From Ectocarpus siliculosus (Eukaryota > Sar > Phaeophyceae > Ectocarpales > Ectocarpaceae): a stretch of DNA of 64,000 nucleotides. The DNA lies in NCBI GenBank assembly GCA_000310025.1, contig FN649735.1, forward strand, positions 2,152,845-2,216,844, read 5' to 3'. The position numbers and the translations under genes were made by a program. The notes beneath the pieces are model-generated. The model was not told where the DNA came from and did not search any database. It saw only the letters and a list, made by a program, of their open reading frames with translations. Shown here piece by piece: positions 26,301 through 38,988 of this stretch. Position 1 is the first letter of the stretch. Each line of letters opens with the position of its first letter.

Positions 26301-29300
26301 GCCCGCTTGTCGCCCGCGATGGCCTCGTCGAGCTCTTGTGTCGTTGAAAACGCCGAGAACGTTTGTGTGCCACACAACTTCCCTCGGCCTGCAGTCCATG
26401 CTCGGATTGCACCATCTTCACCTGTGTTTATGGGGTTTGGGATGATGTCATGCTTTCCAGATTGCTAGACATTCTGCGCGTGCGAATGATGGAGCCAAAA
26501 CACTGCCTTGCCATTGCCTTGCGATTGTTCGGGTTTGCCCGAGCGCGCGTCGCTGAGAAGATTTCCGCATGCTGAAGCACGATTTTCCGATTTATCGCTG
26601 TTCAGAAGATGCCTCCCACCTCCAGTTATCAGGACACCACCCGAGTCCCCAACTTCGGCCGACAGTGGTCGAAGACAGGTCAGAGCCACGACCTTTCCAG
26701 AATGAAAAGTCCGCAGGGAGTTTACCCCACTTGAAGGCATGCCTGGTTCACTTGCATGTCGTTCAAAGTCCACAAATACACTGTAGAGGCTGCAGGATTG
26801 TAGCCCAACAACAAAACACAGGCGGTGACGGTGTTGGGTGCACACAGGACGGATGCAGGGCAGATAATAGATTCGTCAACAGTTTACTCCTCTGCCCGAA
26901 AGAGCGCCATGTTCACAGCCGACATATGACACATTAGAGATGAATAACACCACCCGTGTTGATCCCAAGCGTTCGCACATCTGAATGTGGTTTACTTTCC
27001 TCTTCCACCAAACTTCGACAATAGCAAATAAGGAGAACATACTGTTGTTGAGTTTTTAACGACGAAACACTGCTGAATAGATCCACCCCCCCCCCGCCCC
27101 CCCTCTCCGACAGAAACACACGATACGAAACACACATTCAAGTACCTTCCATCAGACGAGCCCACCACCATCTTGTCATACAGAGGACTGCACGCCATCG
27201 CAACAGCGCGGCAGGGTGAGCTGTCGTCACGCAGCAGCTGGATGCTAAACTCCACCTGCAAACAGGCAAGTCGGGCAAATAGTCGACATGGGGTCAGTGA
27301 GTGCACATGAACCAAGTCAGACCCACGAAAGGCCAATAGTGTTTAAAACTTGCAGAACATGGAAGTGACCATACGTTCAAGCTTCATGCTCACGTCGATA
27401 GCCAAGTCACCCTATCACCTACGTTGCGGCAGAGTGGTCAAGCGGCTAGGGGGGGACATTTGACGTGTGTACAAGGTCACTTGTACGCTGCGATCTAAGC
27501 ATCCCAATAACTTCTTGGGGTTCTGCCAACCTTGGAAAGAAACTTCAAGAGTACCTCGAGGCTTCCCCCTGACTCGGTCGGAAGTGCAAGCCATTCGATC
27601 GAGCCGTCGCTTCCAGTCACGACAATGTGAGTCTTGGTCATGAGGAGGCCAACAGCCGTCCATTCCCCGTCGGAGGTGTTCGAAGCACGGCTGAGTGTCA
27701 CGCAAGAAGTGTACTTGCCCGTGTTGGCATCAAAGCATGCCTGCACACAAAAAGGGGTCAACGATTTCACGAACGACAACAAACGTAAGCGGCGGGAAGT
27801 TGTTCCGGGCAACTGCACTTATGGATCACGGGAAGGTAGTTGTGTGCGTGTGGGTCGTATAACCTTCCTAATAGTAAGTATTTTTCGACCGGTGATACTT
27901 CGACCTGGGAATCTAGCGATGTACACAGAAAACAAGGCGCAGGCGCAGGTAAGGTCATTGCCTGGAGAACTACTGATTTCTCAAGCAGGGATTGGGTACA
28001 GCCTACATCGATCACTGCCTCTATCGACACCACACCAATGATATTTATCTGGGAGTCATATGTCTACGGCACGTCTGCTGAAAGGGGTAGCGCAACGCCG
28101 TCGAAGACCAGCCACGTGCGACACGCCTGTCCTCACCAATTGTCCCGGTTCATTGACTGCCCAGAGCGTGCTTTCAAGCCCCCAGCAATGACACGTGAAG
28201 GAGTCGTGCTTCCCATCCCCCATGGTAACGAGGTTCTCGAGGTGGAATATCTCGGCCGCGGCAACAGCTCCTGCCGCATCCCCTGTCTCAGGTTGGCTGC
28301 TCTCATAAGAAGATGGACTGCGCGAGGCCGAGGCTTCAGCAGGGGCACTTGTCGTGTCGGGGAGGGGTTGGTCGCTTGCACCAGTCGAGTTCACGCGGTC
28401 CGCGGTACCGATCGCGTTCTGATCCGCGTTGACATCGTCGACCTCGATGTCGTCCTCTTCTTCGAGCAGGTTCCGCTTGCCCCTACCTCGGGGAGCAGGT
28501 GCTTTGGCCTTGGTTGGAGATATTACCTAGCGGGGCCACGAAAGCAACGACGATGGTTGTCCGCTCTCCAGGTTTCGGTCTCGATGCTTTAAGTGGTGGT
28601 TTAGCGCACACGGTGAGAAAATGTGCTGAGGAAGCTAATGTCCCTTAACTTGTTCCACGCAGAGGGCTTACGGCTACACAACGACTGCACAAAACTCTTA
28701 CCCAATTGTCAACAAGGTTGTCCACCCTCCAGAAATAGAGACCACTAGCTCCTCCGATGCAAAGCTGGTCAGAGTCGGCCGGGTTGAAGCTGAGGAATGA
28801 CATGTCACCAGGAAGAACGGCTTCGACGACCTAACGGGGACGGTCGATTTGGAGGCCTCACCGGTCAGCAGAACTGCTACCAGTACTTCATAGAATCAGC
28901 TGGGCCTGAGCAATATTAACAAGCTTAACTACCTCACCGACTCGGCATCGCAACACATTCGTGTGAAGCCTGTTGTCACCCACCGAGCACCATGCTGCCA
29001 CGTGCTCCAATACTGCAAGGAACGGAGCGAGGTATATACCTTTTCTCCTGTGAGCTCTTCTTCATCTGCCGAAGCCTTCTTCACATTCCACACTGTTGCC
29101 AAGTGGTCCGTGCGATTTCCGAACGCTGCAACCCGTGCTCCATCACGGCTAAACGCCACATCGGTGTACCGGAGATCGGTGCCACCGAGGAGGGTACCTC
29201 GCAATACCATTCCTGGGTAACTGCCGTATTTTCAACAGAGAGTACGCGTCGTGTCTTGGCACTTGGTCTTTAACTAGTAGGTTAAACGGTAAGTTAGTTA

Positions 29301-29580
29301 GCGTCAGAGTTCGGAGTTTTGGCACTTATGAGGGAAATTTCAACTCTCAGCCGTCGAGGGCGACTCAAAATTCAACGGCGGTTGGTTGTGATTATTCATC
29401 GAACTCAAAAACAAGGACGACGGAGGATTTGCTACAACAAACGTACCTGTACAAGTGTATGGCTGGATTAATTCTCCCTGCAGGACAGACAGCCAGACGG
29501 CCTGCCCGCCAGTTCGCTGCCACAGCAGACATGCCCGCCCACTCGTTTTCTTCCCACAAGCATTCGCCATCTCCGTCACC
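12278..29580 (-). CDS. CFAP44: Cilia- and flagella-associated protein 44 (WDR52 family), 5' end unresolved
   Basis: CFAP44, with CFAP43, forms the tether/tether-head complex that links the inner-arm dynein f (I1) motor head to the axonemal doublet, so this gene acts in the flagellum. I traced 36 exons in transcription order from 29580 to the stop at 12278. They join in phase throughout, giving 5526 nt (1841 codons plus stop), close to the length of animal CFAP44. The N-terminal third is WD40-like and the rest is coiled coil; exon lists are in the two sub-region entries. Landmarks matching the family are IHLYSYPGMVLRG, TFHSGKVVALTC, ERLARIIEKNETLPELEKM, RIKIECWDSMEVQKKQ, EKNNRIQEILVDLGSDETF, DMMHGTLEVK, KKPDWM and the C-terminus LKAELDRLRQRTFPSF. 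The first traced exon begins in phase 0, so one or more 5' exons are missing. Two joins are less sure: the 25758/25460 join and the exon at 16269-16389. Confidence 0.93.
23810..29580 (-). other. CFAP44: CFAP44 WD40-repeat region (12 exons)
   Basis: Exons: 29447-29580, 29040-29220, 28702-28830, 28137-28526, 27555-27740, 27146-27255, 26620-26729, 26138-26421, 25758-25962, 25186-25460, 24526-24723, 23810-23986. WD-type blades are visible as DVAFSRDGARVAAFG...TVWNV, LSFNPADSDQLCIGGASGLYFW, GVLITGGEDGAIRAW, LCFHPTKTLLAIASTDDRSV and AASPDGRFMATGGADGLVCLW. The 130-codon exon 28137-28526 carries a low-complexity acidic/Ser-rich insert (GKRNLLEEEDDIEVDDV) between blades. The 27146-27255 exon has donor GTACTT (phase 2) and joins in phase to an acceptor at 26729. 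Confidence 0.85.
24010..24049. repeat. (GGGC)n microsatellite inside a CFAP44 intron
   Basis: About ten GGGC units on the plus strand, read as (GCCC)n in the CFAP44 transcript. They end about 24 bases before the acceptor of exon 23810-23986, so they occupy the position of the polypyrimidine tract and branch region. Confidence 0.9.
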
Positions 29581-31879
29581 CTTTCGGTTTAAAATTGAGG
29601 TCTAGGTTGAGGGTGTGAAAATTGGAGAGACAAACTTGTATACCAAAGCTATGTACACCTGTCTGCGCGAATTCGTTGAGGACGTACAACAAGTGCAAAG
29701 ACCAAAGTAACTAAACTGCTGTAGACATCCCTCACGTGTTCTGCATTCCTACATTATGTTCAAACCCTTCGACGAGTGAGTATGTTGCATACAAGGGATT
29801 TCCTCTGAGAGGAGTTTTCGCAATCGAGTGGCCGGAGAGGGTTGGCGGGCGCCATGCATAGTGCGGCAGGCACAGCATACATGAACATATTGATCTCTGT
29901 GATCTTGACATCTTGACAGGTTTCGGTGGCGGGCAGGCTAAAACTAGCTGTTCCAAGGACGGTACTCTAACTTAACGCAGTGTTTCGTGGCTGCTTGAAG
30001 AGGGAACGAAGTAAAATGCAGATATACGTCATCTTTTAATCTCATTTTCTATGATACCAGTACGTGGCATTCTTCGTGGCACACCTTGTCCGGTAGTAGA
30101 TGCGTAATTCGCACCGCGCTGCCAAAACAATATGCCACGCTGCTTTCGTCAACGAACGTAAGTCGCGTGCCAGGGTAGGCCAGGGCCCTTTTCGGGGACA
30201 GACTTATTCCGGACATGTGCTGACCCTACACATATACGTTGTTGTGTGTTGTGTGTTGTCTTTACATTAAAATGTGGTGGGTGTTTCATAAATAATTAGT
30301 GGTGTGCGATGGATCCGTGGTCGCGCAAGGATCTGGAACGAAGGAAAAGAAAAAACGGTTTCATGCGGCAGAACAATGGAACCAGCACCCACCCCGCGGA
30401 GCCCCTGGATTCCTTTCTTTCGCGGAGCCCCGCGAGTCCTTCGGGGAGGGTGTGCCCTGTGCCTGTGTGCTGGCTCCGTGACAGACATTGAACAGAGCCA
30501 AGGCAGCAGGAGGGCGGGGTGCAGTGACCACGACCGGCGGCAAGTCGCACGTTTCAACGAAGGAACAGGAGATCGAGGTGGCTTCTTCGTGCAGGTCGCG
30601 GACGGTGAGGCAGGGAGTTCGTGCGGGGTTTGACCCTGATTTTATTGCCCGCGTTGTATCTGCTACATACACGATCGCGGAGAGGTTGAAACTGAAGACC
30701 TGCTGTGAGGGCGCGTGTTGCCGTATGTTGATGGCGTGAGACTTCTGACAGAGGGATGTTGCAGTTCCACAACCTTGAAACGTTTACTGTGTGACGAGTG
30801 GGGAGAACAGATACCGGTAAGCTTACACCGCAGCGGCTACTGCAGCGGTGTTGTCCGTCCGCCCTCAAATGTAAAAATGTGGGTGAAACTCGTAAACTTC
30901 CTTTCTCTTTCTCTGCGTGACGCAACTATGGTGTTCGTTTTTTGTTCAGCAGTATACTGCTGTATTAGTATCAAGGGTCGACGGAGTCTTCTGGATCCAG
31001 GGCGATAAATGAAAGATGTGGGGCGGGTCGGGAGGTTTACTTTCGAGATGGTAGTCGCACGCCCCTTCATCCAAGGCCGCGCGTTCTACTTTCTTGTTGG
31101 TGGCAAGTAGCGACTTCGACACGTCAACTGCGGTATGCATAGGAAACACGCGTCGACATCGTTGTGAGAGACCAAAAAAAGGCGCATAGAGACGGATAGT
31201 CTACTGCTGCGGCTTTCTCGTTGATGCTCGGGACAGGCGACCCGTTGCCCAACAGGGGTAGAAAGGAGAGGGAGGGCCTACAGCCTTACCCACACTCTCC
31301 GACAGGCATCAGCTCTGAACACATGCAGCGGTCGTTGTGTTTGGTCCGCATTCTTGGAACCGGTGCTCGTGGCACAGCAGCAGTGGTGACGCTAATTGTG
31401 TTGGGAAAATAAATACTTCATGTAGTATGCGTAAGTGCAGCAGTAGTCTCTGCTACGCAGGCAGGAACGAAGACCAGCAGCAACCATTGCAGTGTGAGAC
31501 GGCTCTAATCATTCACCCGGTAGAGTGAAATGTGTTGTCGACTGCTTGGAGGTAAACCAAATATTCTACAATGTAGGGATGCCTACAAAATTGATCAAGA
31601 TGTTTTTCCGTAACTGCAATGTAATTATGAGGTTTTTTCGGTGGGCAGATATTTTGCTGCATGCACACTGCACACGTGTCCGATGCGTGTTTCAAAACGG
31701 TCTTTAGGTCCCAATTTTCGTCTCAACAACACTTTATCGAAAGTACCGGCGTCCGTTTTCGCTGTTCGAACTGCATGCATGCCGCGCTCGCGTCGGCCAA
31801 TGTACACCACCAGTATTGACACGACGCCGGAATCGCCTGTCCCAGGTGCGCTTGGCTGAACGAGTATTGCCGGGCATAC
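29581..31879. other. Unresolved region that should hold the CFAP44 5' exons and a divergent promoter
   Basis: Minus-strand segments with coding character lie at about 30430-30700 (reading FNLSAIVYVADTTRAIKSG and LALFNVCHGAS) and 31030-31140 (ATG-initiated, MHTAVDVSKSLLATNKKVE, donor-like GTAAAC). Either could be an N-terminal CFAP44 exon, but I cannot match them to the family or join them in phase to 29580. The plus strand of 30300-30740 is also open in several frames. The rest, for example 29600-30260 and 31150-31880, shows nothing clear. Confidence 0.3.
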
Positions 31880-34547
31880 ATGGCATATATCTCCGCAGGG
31901 GCAGCCGGCCGTGACAAAGACTCCAAACAATCAGCCGAAGGGGCAGCTGGCGGTGACAAAGAATCCCAACTTTCAGCTATGCTGTCTAGCCCCTCTGCCG
32001 GGGGCATGCGATTGGCAGGGAACTATGCCCACCGTGGCTCTCCCGGTGAGGGATGTCGGCTAAATTTGGTTGGTTGGCGAGTTTTCTTTTTGTTTGTTCG
32101 TCCTGGTTTGTTTCTGCAGGTGTTGGCAAGCGTAGTCCTTCATGTATCATGTGTTGACAAGATCCTGAACACTGTATCTGTCGCTTGAGGTACCGCACCT
32201 GTCGTTGAGCAGACGCGTGTATTTTTGCGCACAGGCATGCGTCGAGATTCCGTCGCCAAGTATGCTGGATCATTGAGTTGTGCTACCTTCATTTCTTTGC
32301 CCTGTGTTAGCTATGCAATCCATCGATTGTGCGCGTGTTTTGTCTGTGCAAGCGTGAGTTCTGAATGGGATCATCACGGCTAACAGCATGCGAGCGGCGA
32401 CCGCAGCAGAACGGGGAAGATTTTTTTTCGCGACCGTAGGTTGCTGGGTTTCCTAGAATCCCCGCAAGGATTTGTATCAATATTATGCGAACATTGAGCC
32501 TTGTGACCGCTTGTGCTGTCTGAACTTCGTTTGTCTTATTCTCCAGGTGTAGTTCGGCGGACAGCTAGTAGACCCATCTCTATCATTCGCTCTACATCAG
32601 TCCCAGCTCAGCTCCAAGATAGAACGCAGGCCGGTGACCCGGATCCGGAAGGGGGTAGCGGAGGCAACCCTGCAAATAGGAGGGGCCTTCACACTCGCGA
32701 CAGGAGTCTTCAGCACGATTTCAATAGCGGTGCGGCAGGAGGAGTTAATGGGATCGTCCAGTCCCTCCCTCCACCGCAGGCTCCCCTGCTGGCGGGGTCC
32801 CTCCCTCCGTCGCGTTTTTTGGATGACTTGCCACCCCTCAGTCTTGGACCGCAGGTGTGTTTATAGGACACGTGACGCAATTTATTTTCGCCAGGAACAG
32901 AGCGTAGCAACAGTGTCTTTGGTGCAAAGGATTGCGGGGAGAACGTAGCCTGGTTATTTTTGTACCCTTGATGCGACTTTCTACGAGACCCACGATCGGC
33001 ACAACTGTCTGCATAGCTTGTCTGTACAAGAAATTTTGAAGAACTTTTGGTTTTGCATGAATGACTTGCTTTCCCCCATTTTCGTCATTCCATGTGACGT
33101 ACTCATATAGGGGAAAGAAGTGCCAGTAATCTGCTCTCCTTTGGTGGGCCTGCCAGGTCTAACCTCTGATTGCTAGATGCATGCGTTGTCCGTAGTCCGG
33201 CCCATGGACATCGCTTAACACGCAACGGTCCGCTGTGTGCATCACCCATCCCGGGGACCTTGACCCTCTTCTGGCGCAGGCTGACAATTCGTTTGACTCC
33301 GATTGTGGCGCGCTATCGACGTCGTTGAAGGCGAACCGCCTGGTAAGTGGTGTCTTGTCTACCCTCCCCGGCTTTTCCGAATCAAACCGTTACGTTCCAT
33401 GCGCAAGATGCACAGCAATCGTCCACAATTTAGGGACACCCTCTCTGTTGGAAGCTCCCTGCTTTCAGTTAGAAGTACATGTTTTCGCGAGCAGGACGGG
33501 TGCGAATGTTGTGGCACACCCCGAGAGGGCTACGTGATTATAGATATTGCGCCTGTTTGTATCAGACACCCCGCCACTGAGCACCGAGACGTTCGGCAAC
33601 AGATTGGTAGCTCCTCTGTTTGGTGTTTGTGGCCACTCCGAAGTAGCACGTTGTCACTTTTCTCGTGCGAGCAAGTATTGTTGTCAGCCTGCCGGCTCCA
33701 AGATGCCCCAGTGCATTCTTCCTTAGGTTGGCGCTGCCCAAGACTGTCGGCTACACCGTTTCAATGTTTTTCCTAAGTTGTTTTTTCCTCCACACCGCCC
33801 ACATCCCTCGCGCGTACGGTCGTGTCGGTGTTGATTATTGTCATGACAAAACGCAGTACGCCACGTCTTGTCCGGCAAACATCGGAGCGCATTTTGGCCG
33901 CCCGCCAGGATCGAGACTCCAGTCCATGTCTGTTCTCGCAGAGGGGTCGTTAGATGAGGAGGAGGAAGAGGCGGCGGAGGAAGGGGCAGAGGCGTCGAAG
34001 AGGATCACGGCCCTGTCCATTCTAGAGTCTTTGTCGCAAACGCCCGCCGCTCCCGTGGACGGGTCGAGAGTGGACGCAGAATCTGTAGAATCGTTGACGA
34101 ACATCGTAGATGAGCGACTGCCCATCGAAGACGACGTGTTCGAGCTGGACGGACTCGAAGGGGTGAGAACGAAGTTGGCAGCAGTGTTAAGTGCAGCAGT
34201 TGGCTCTGACTTGAAAAGAGAGTACATGCGCATATTTTTCAAAACTGGCGTGCATTGGTAAGGGCATGTCGAATCGGCCAGTGCAGACCGCCTATGAAAG
34301 GAGTACCTGCTTTCTTGTTGATCACCCCCCCCTGTTCGCAGCATCATGATGTGCTACACGCCAGCTACGCACGGCACGCCAGTGAATAGCATGCATTCCT
34401 TTCGTGGATGACGCATACTCGTACTCAGCAGAGTATGCTGTTTGTATTGTTTTATCAACCTCAAACCACGCTCTTGTTTGTTCGCAGGTGAACGAGGAGC
34501 TGGAGGCTCTTTCTCTCTCCGAAGCAGGCAGCAGCAACATGTCTTAG
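31880..34547 (+). CDS. Acidic low-complexity protein of unknown function, about 278 aa
   Basis: I do not recognise the family. Five exons join in phase: 31880-32045 (donor GTGAGG), 32547-32854 (donor GTGTGT), 33280-33342 (donor GTAAGT), 33923-34162 (donor GTGAGA) and 34488-34547, ending at TAG 34545-34547. They total 837 nt. The N-terminal half is Gly/Ser/Pro-rich (GAAGGDKESQLSAMLSSPS, LPPPQAPLLAGSLPPSRFL). The C-terminal half is acidic and helical (LDEEEEEAAEEGAEASKR, then ITALSILESLSQTP and VNEELEALSLSEAGSSNMS). No signal peptide or transmembrane segment is seen. The start at 31880 is the first ATG of that frame, but an acceptor-like tctccgcag lies just downstream, so the true 5' end may be elsewhere. 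The gene is divergent from CFAP44. Confidence 0.55.
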
Positions 34548-37500
34548 CTCGCTCGCTTTCCCCCAACGGCATGGAGCCTGCCTTAGCAGGATAAGGGCAG
34601 TCTCGGGACTCTGACACTCCGCTTCCCGTTACATGTCGCAGCGTTGCTTACCATCCTTGGGGCAACAACTGTACATCAAATCGAGCTCTAGAGCTGGCCA
34701 GGTCCGCGTTAGGGCGTCCCTAGCTGGCACAGCGCCCAATGTCATAGCTTGGCGCTGGAGCCCGACGTGTGGGTCTGGATTGATCGACTGTGTTGGTTTG
34801 GACAACGACTGAGCTACCCGTTACTTGGTGCTACAAGGGTATTTTTGTGTTTACACACAGTAGGGTAGGACACGGTAAGTTTGGTGCAAGTGGTTGAAAG
34901 TTTGCGGTTCCTTTTCTTGGTCTTGTTTGTGTGCATAGTTCCCATTTGTTGCGCGACGAAGCGTAGGATAGAGGGTGCTTGACAGATGCGCATTTCGTTT
35001 GGTTGTTGACAAGATAGATAAATTACCATGAATTTGCAGGTATCAAAAGATGGTTGGTCTTGTACAAAAGGAGCACAGTCGTAGGTAGATGCAGCTGTAG
35101 GCTGTGGTCGCAGCAGTTGTTGCCATGATATGTATATGTGAAAGTGTTATTTTTCATGCGGGAGGATGCATGAAGATGCATGCACACAACCCCCTAAATG
35201 GGGCGATTGTTGCAACCCCCAGGCGTTAATCTCGGATGTTCTCAAGTGCTTTCTCTGGAGTTTTGAATAGAATATCATGTTCGCTCGGATGCGTAGCACG
35301 TTCCCCGAGAGTGTATTCCTAGGGGCGCTGTAGTGATACAAATCCTTCCGTTGAGTCATCGCAAGGATACGGTACCACAGAAATTATCACCACCGATCCT
35401 TGGCCTCCTTTACGGTGTCAGTTTCTGTTATAAAACCGAGTGATTTTTCTTCAATCGACTTTGGGAGCTTCTTGGATTTTCGAGCGGGGTGGATAGAAGC
35501 GTAGCTGCTGCGATGCATGCACCCCTTGGTGCCAAGGTCGGTGCCAAGATCTTCGTCGTTTTTTGAGAAAATCGCTTTCTTGGTGGGCCTCATCTAGAAT
35601 ACAACCATTTTTTTTTTCTTTTCTTCAGTTTCGCGACCCCCGCGGCTGAGCAGCCATAGCATCACGGTTTTACGTAACCTGTGCGCGCCCGTCTGCAAGC
35701 TTCACCTTCACTAGTTGGCTCATGTTGTAATTTGTTTGGGTGTGGAAGCTCACGGAGCCAAGGCGTCCACACAATCAAAAACATGTTTGTATGCATGCAT
35801 GATCTTCCGAGCAAAGCGTCTGCCAGAGTTCAAACACCACCCATGGTTTGTGAGTCCCAAGAGGTCGAAGGCGGGTGGAGGAGACAGGTCTCGAGAACCA
35901 ATGTGACAGGGCTCGCCGGCCATCTGCTCAGGATCGCGTATGTATCATGCTCGTACTGAACAAAGCAGCAGAGTCGCCTCTTCTGATCTCGCCCTACTTT
36001 CCCTTCATGATGCGGTCATTTCATGCGGCGCTCCGGTAAGTGGAGGATGAGTAGAGCGGAGGGAGGGCTTCCGGGAACCAATCGCTGTAATAGCTACACA
36101 TCTGTTCCGATTTCGCATGTTTTGTGGGCGGTACAGAGTAGGACGTGATTATCTGAACACCTGGGATGTTGATCTATTCTGTTAATATTTTTCGATCACA
36201 CGCACGACCAAAACGCACGCCCTGCTCACAGCACTGCATATTGCCGGACCCCGTCCCTGAATCCTAATTGGGTCAAGTTTGTGGCTAGTACTGTAACTCG
36301 CTTTGACTCTTCGCTCTCGCTTCTCCCTTCCGCAACACACACACACATCATTTTTTTTCCAACGGCAAGGGGAGGCGCCATGATGGGATGCAGGTTGTGC
36401 TGCGGTCACACGTATGCATGCGGTTCGCCCTATTTCAGTTGTGCTCATACACACAACCTCTCTTCCGATATACGTGAAAGGTGCTACTAGCGCTATCCTC
36501 AACGTAACCATCTGCCTCCTGCTTGTCTGTTGCCTTGCATGCCTGCCGCACACAGCGCACGAGCTAACTGTTGAAGGAAATTTTCATCTCTCTTCTTCCT
36601 TTGTCTCCCTCCCTCCCTCCCTCCCTCCCTCCCTCTCTCTCCTCTCTCGCTCGTGGCCGGGGTATTCCCAGGGCAATTGATAACCTATCACACGATTCAA
36701 TTTATTTACAACGGAAGGACTCGACAATATTTCAGCAGTACGCGTTCCTTCAATTGTGTCTAATGGCTGCCTACATTTGCTTACACCTCCGCCCACCCTT
36801 CCTTCACTAGGTGTTCCACGAAACGGTCGCACACCTACGGTTTGAAGTAGCAGCTGGTTTCCACATCAAGCACCGAGATGCAGAAACAAGGCATCCCAGT
36901 GGACCGTCGGATCCGGTGGCGGGCGGGCGTAAGTAGCAATCCGCGTGCCGCCAGATCGACGCTACCCTCACCGATCTTTCGAGGCAGGCGGATACGAGCT
37001 GTCCGGCACCCCCGGTTTTCTTTTCTTTTCAACAAAGCCACCACTCCTAACGTCGTCCACCACCTGGCGTCCGGGTCCACTTGTTTTCCCCCTCCGTAGT
37101 GACGACCCTTTCCCACCGAACGGGCCGCTGAGCTCCGCCCGCATTTGCCGCCGGCCTTGCGTATTCAAAACCTTCCCTGACTTCTTTTCGACATGGCACA
37201 TCGACATGCCCGCCTCAACCCCCCGCATATTGAATTCCCCAAGCTGGCCAGTAGCGCGCGCAGGAGGTCGAACAAGGAAGTCAAAGATACGTTGACGCGG
37301 GCAGCATTGAACTTACAATAAAAGCGTTGTAGCGCCGGTCCCCCTGGATAGCGCCGGGCGATGCGCCGGGCACATACCGGCGTGATTGAGGGCCGCCCAC
37401 TTTAATTCGAAAACAGACATCACCAAGCTATTGTGATAGTACATAGGAACAAACCCATGTGTCTATTTCTTGGCCGCAAGCATGGACCACACTTCATCAT

Positions 37501-38407
37501 CTGCCCCAAAAGTTTATTCTTGACGAGATACACTGTGGGCCCAATACCATTCTTGAAGCTGTTCGTCTGACCGCGATGATTTTCTGTTTGAAATGGCGCT
37601 GTCCGCCCTTTGCATCCTAATATTCAAGCCGGCCCGGCCCTACTTGGCTATCCCTTCCATAACCTATGCTTTGCAAGAAAGGCACCCAAGGCAGCATTCC
37701 CGCCTCTGGAGTGCGCCGTGATCGCATTGCATGCAGGTGCATACCAGTAGCTGGCTGGAGACCCCGAGCAGCAAGACGAGGATGTATCTCCTGGGCGTCT
37801 TGGTTGTATATACAACAACAGCTCGAGACGCATGCGCAAGACCGCAACTCTCGACACATACAAGTTTCACAAAATGATGTGTGTCCACCTCGTATAAAAT
37901 ACAATTTTGAGCTTGCGTCCGGCTTCAAATAGAATTCTCTAGCACACCAGCCGACTTGTACTCAAAACGCGCTTGCTTGTGACAGAAAAACCAGTTCTCT
38001 CGTCCAAGTCAAGGGCGGCAAATTGTCACAGCAGTGGAACAAAAAGGTACAGCGATTACATATTACATACAAATAGTCTCGACGTCAGAAAAAAGAAAAA
38101 CATCCCGTGGACTGCTGTGGGTATATCTCGAACGGGTAGTCTTTCTGTGTAATTCATTCTTCCTAATAGAAACGGTTGTCCGCTCCTCTGCCTTCAATGA
38201 GCTCCCGTTCGAACAAGTTTAGACCCCGTAAGCCGCTGCTGATCGTGAGTGACATGGTGGACACCTCAGGGTATTTCTCTAGGTCAGAAATTGCTGCGTT
38301 CTAATGTACGCGCAACAGGATTCATGCTAAATATGCATACATGTGCCCCGAGCTACAAAATCGTTTGATCATTCGTTCGCTTCCAATATTCAACGGAACT
38401 GTACAAC
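34548..38407. other. 3.9 kb with no supported gene
   Basis: I found no chain of splice-consistent exons here. The best single frame is a 68-codon ATG-initiated minus-strand ORF (35387-35593), rich in Lys/Ser (ARKSKKLPKSIEEKSLG), which could be a small gene or an exon but has no match I recognise. The 37320-37640 stretch is GC-rich at one end and reads on the minus strand as a broken frame with a few coding-like words; it may be a decayed element. Confidence 0.4.
36606..36640. repeat. (CCCT)n microsatellite running into (CT)n
   Basis: About eight CCCT units followed by a short CT run. Intergenic. Confidence 0.85.
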
Positions 38408-38988
38408 TTACACATGAGGTGTCACTACGACTAACACACAGGTCCAGCTATTCCGCGGGTTGACAACAGTCAATACGGGCCCCTCGAGAACTAGGCGGGG
38501 CCGCGTATCCACTCTGATGTCGGTAAACACCGCTGGAATCGGCGGATCTTCAAATTTCCGAAACCAGCACCGTGGCGCGTGCTGTGTTGAAGTCGTCGAG
38601 CCCTTTTGACTTTCGACGGGCCGAAACCATGCAAGCAAGTGCTCACGAACGTTTAAAGCCAACTTTCGATCGAGGAGTGTCGAACCACCTCCAGTTAATA
38701 CATAGGCTTTTCACAGCCCTCTTTTCCATCACTGCTACACCTCAACCCCCTTACCTTGGTGCCAACGAAAGCCCGCATCAATCCCTCCTTTTGCAGGTGT
38801 TGTCGTTGAATTGCAGTCGTCGTAGAGCCGGTGCCAGCGCTAGGCTCAGCAGTCCCGCCGAAGGTGTCTATTTTGAATGGTGTCTGACCGGCCAGCTCGC
38901 CAGCTGCTGCATCAGCTGAGCCTCCCGTGGTGGGCACGGAAACATAGGGAGAATTCCCCGCGGCCGGTAGACCCTGTCCGCCGGCGAA
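38408..38988 (-). CDS. Unknown protein, two 3' exons, 5' end not found
   Basis: Two minus-strand exons join in phase: 38755-38988 (acceptor after attctccag, donor GTAAGG) and 38408-38581 (acceptor after caacacag, stop TAA at 38408-38410). The first encodes a Gly/Ala/Ser/Thr-rich segment (QGLPAAGNSPYVSVPTTGG) and ends in the helical QHLQKEGLMRAFVGTK. The second encodes CWFRKFEDPPIPAVFTDIR and LVLEGPVLTVVNPRNSW, which look like beta strands. I do not recognise the family. An upstream exon probably lies within about 39150-39330, where minus-strand frames are open, but its limits are not clear. If so, the gene is divergent from the dUTPase gene. Confidence 0.4.

Noticed and set aside
27422-27500. 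A-box-like gcagagtggtcaagcggcta suggesting a tRNA-Ser/Leu gene
   Set aside because: No B box or cloverleaf follows, and it lies in a CFAP44 intron.
33841-34347. 168-codon minus-strand frame rich in Ser/Ala
   Set aside because: Antisense of the acidic exon 33923-34162, which joins in phase to its neighbours on the plus strand.
36182-36553. 123-codon minus-strand frame
   Set aside because: Low complexity around a CA repeat, with no splice support or motifs.
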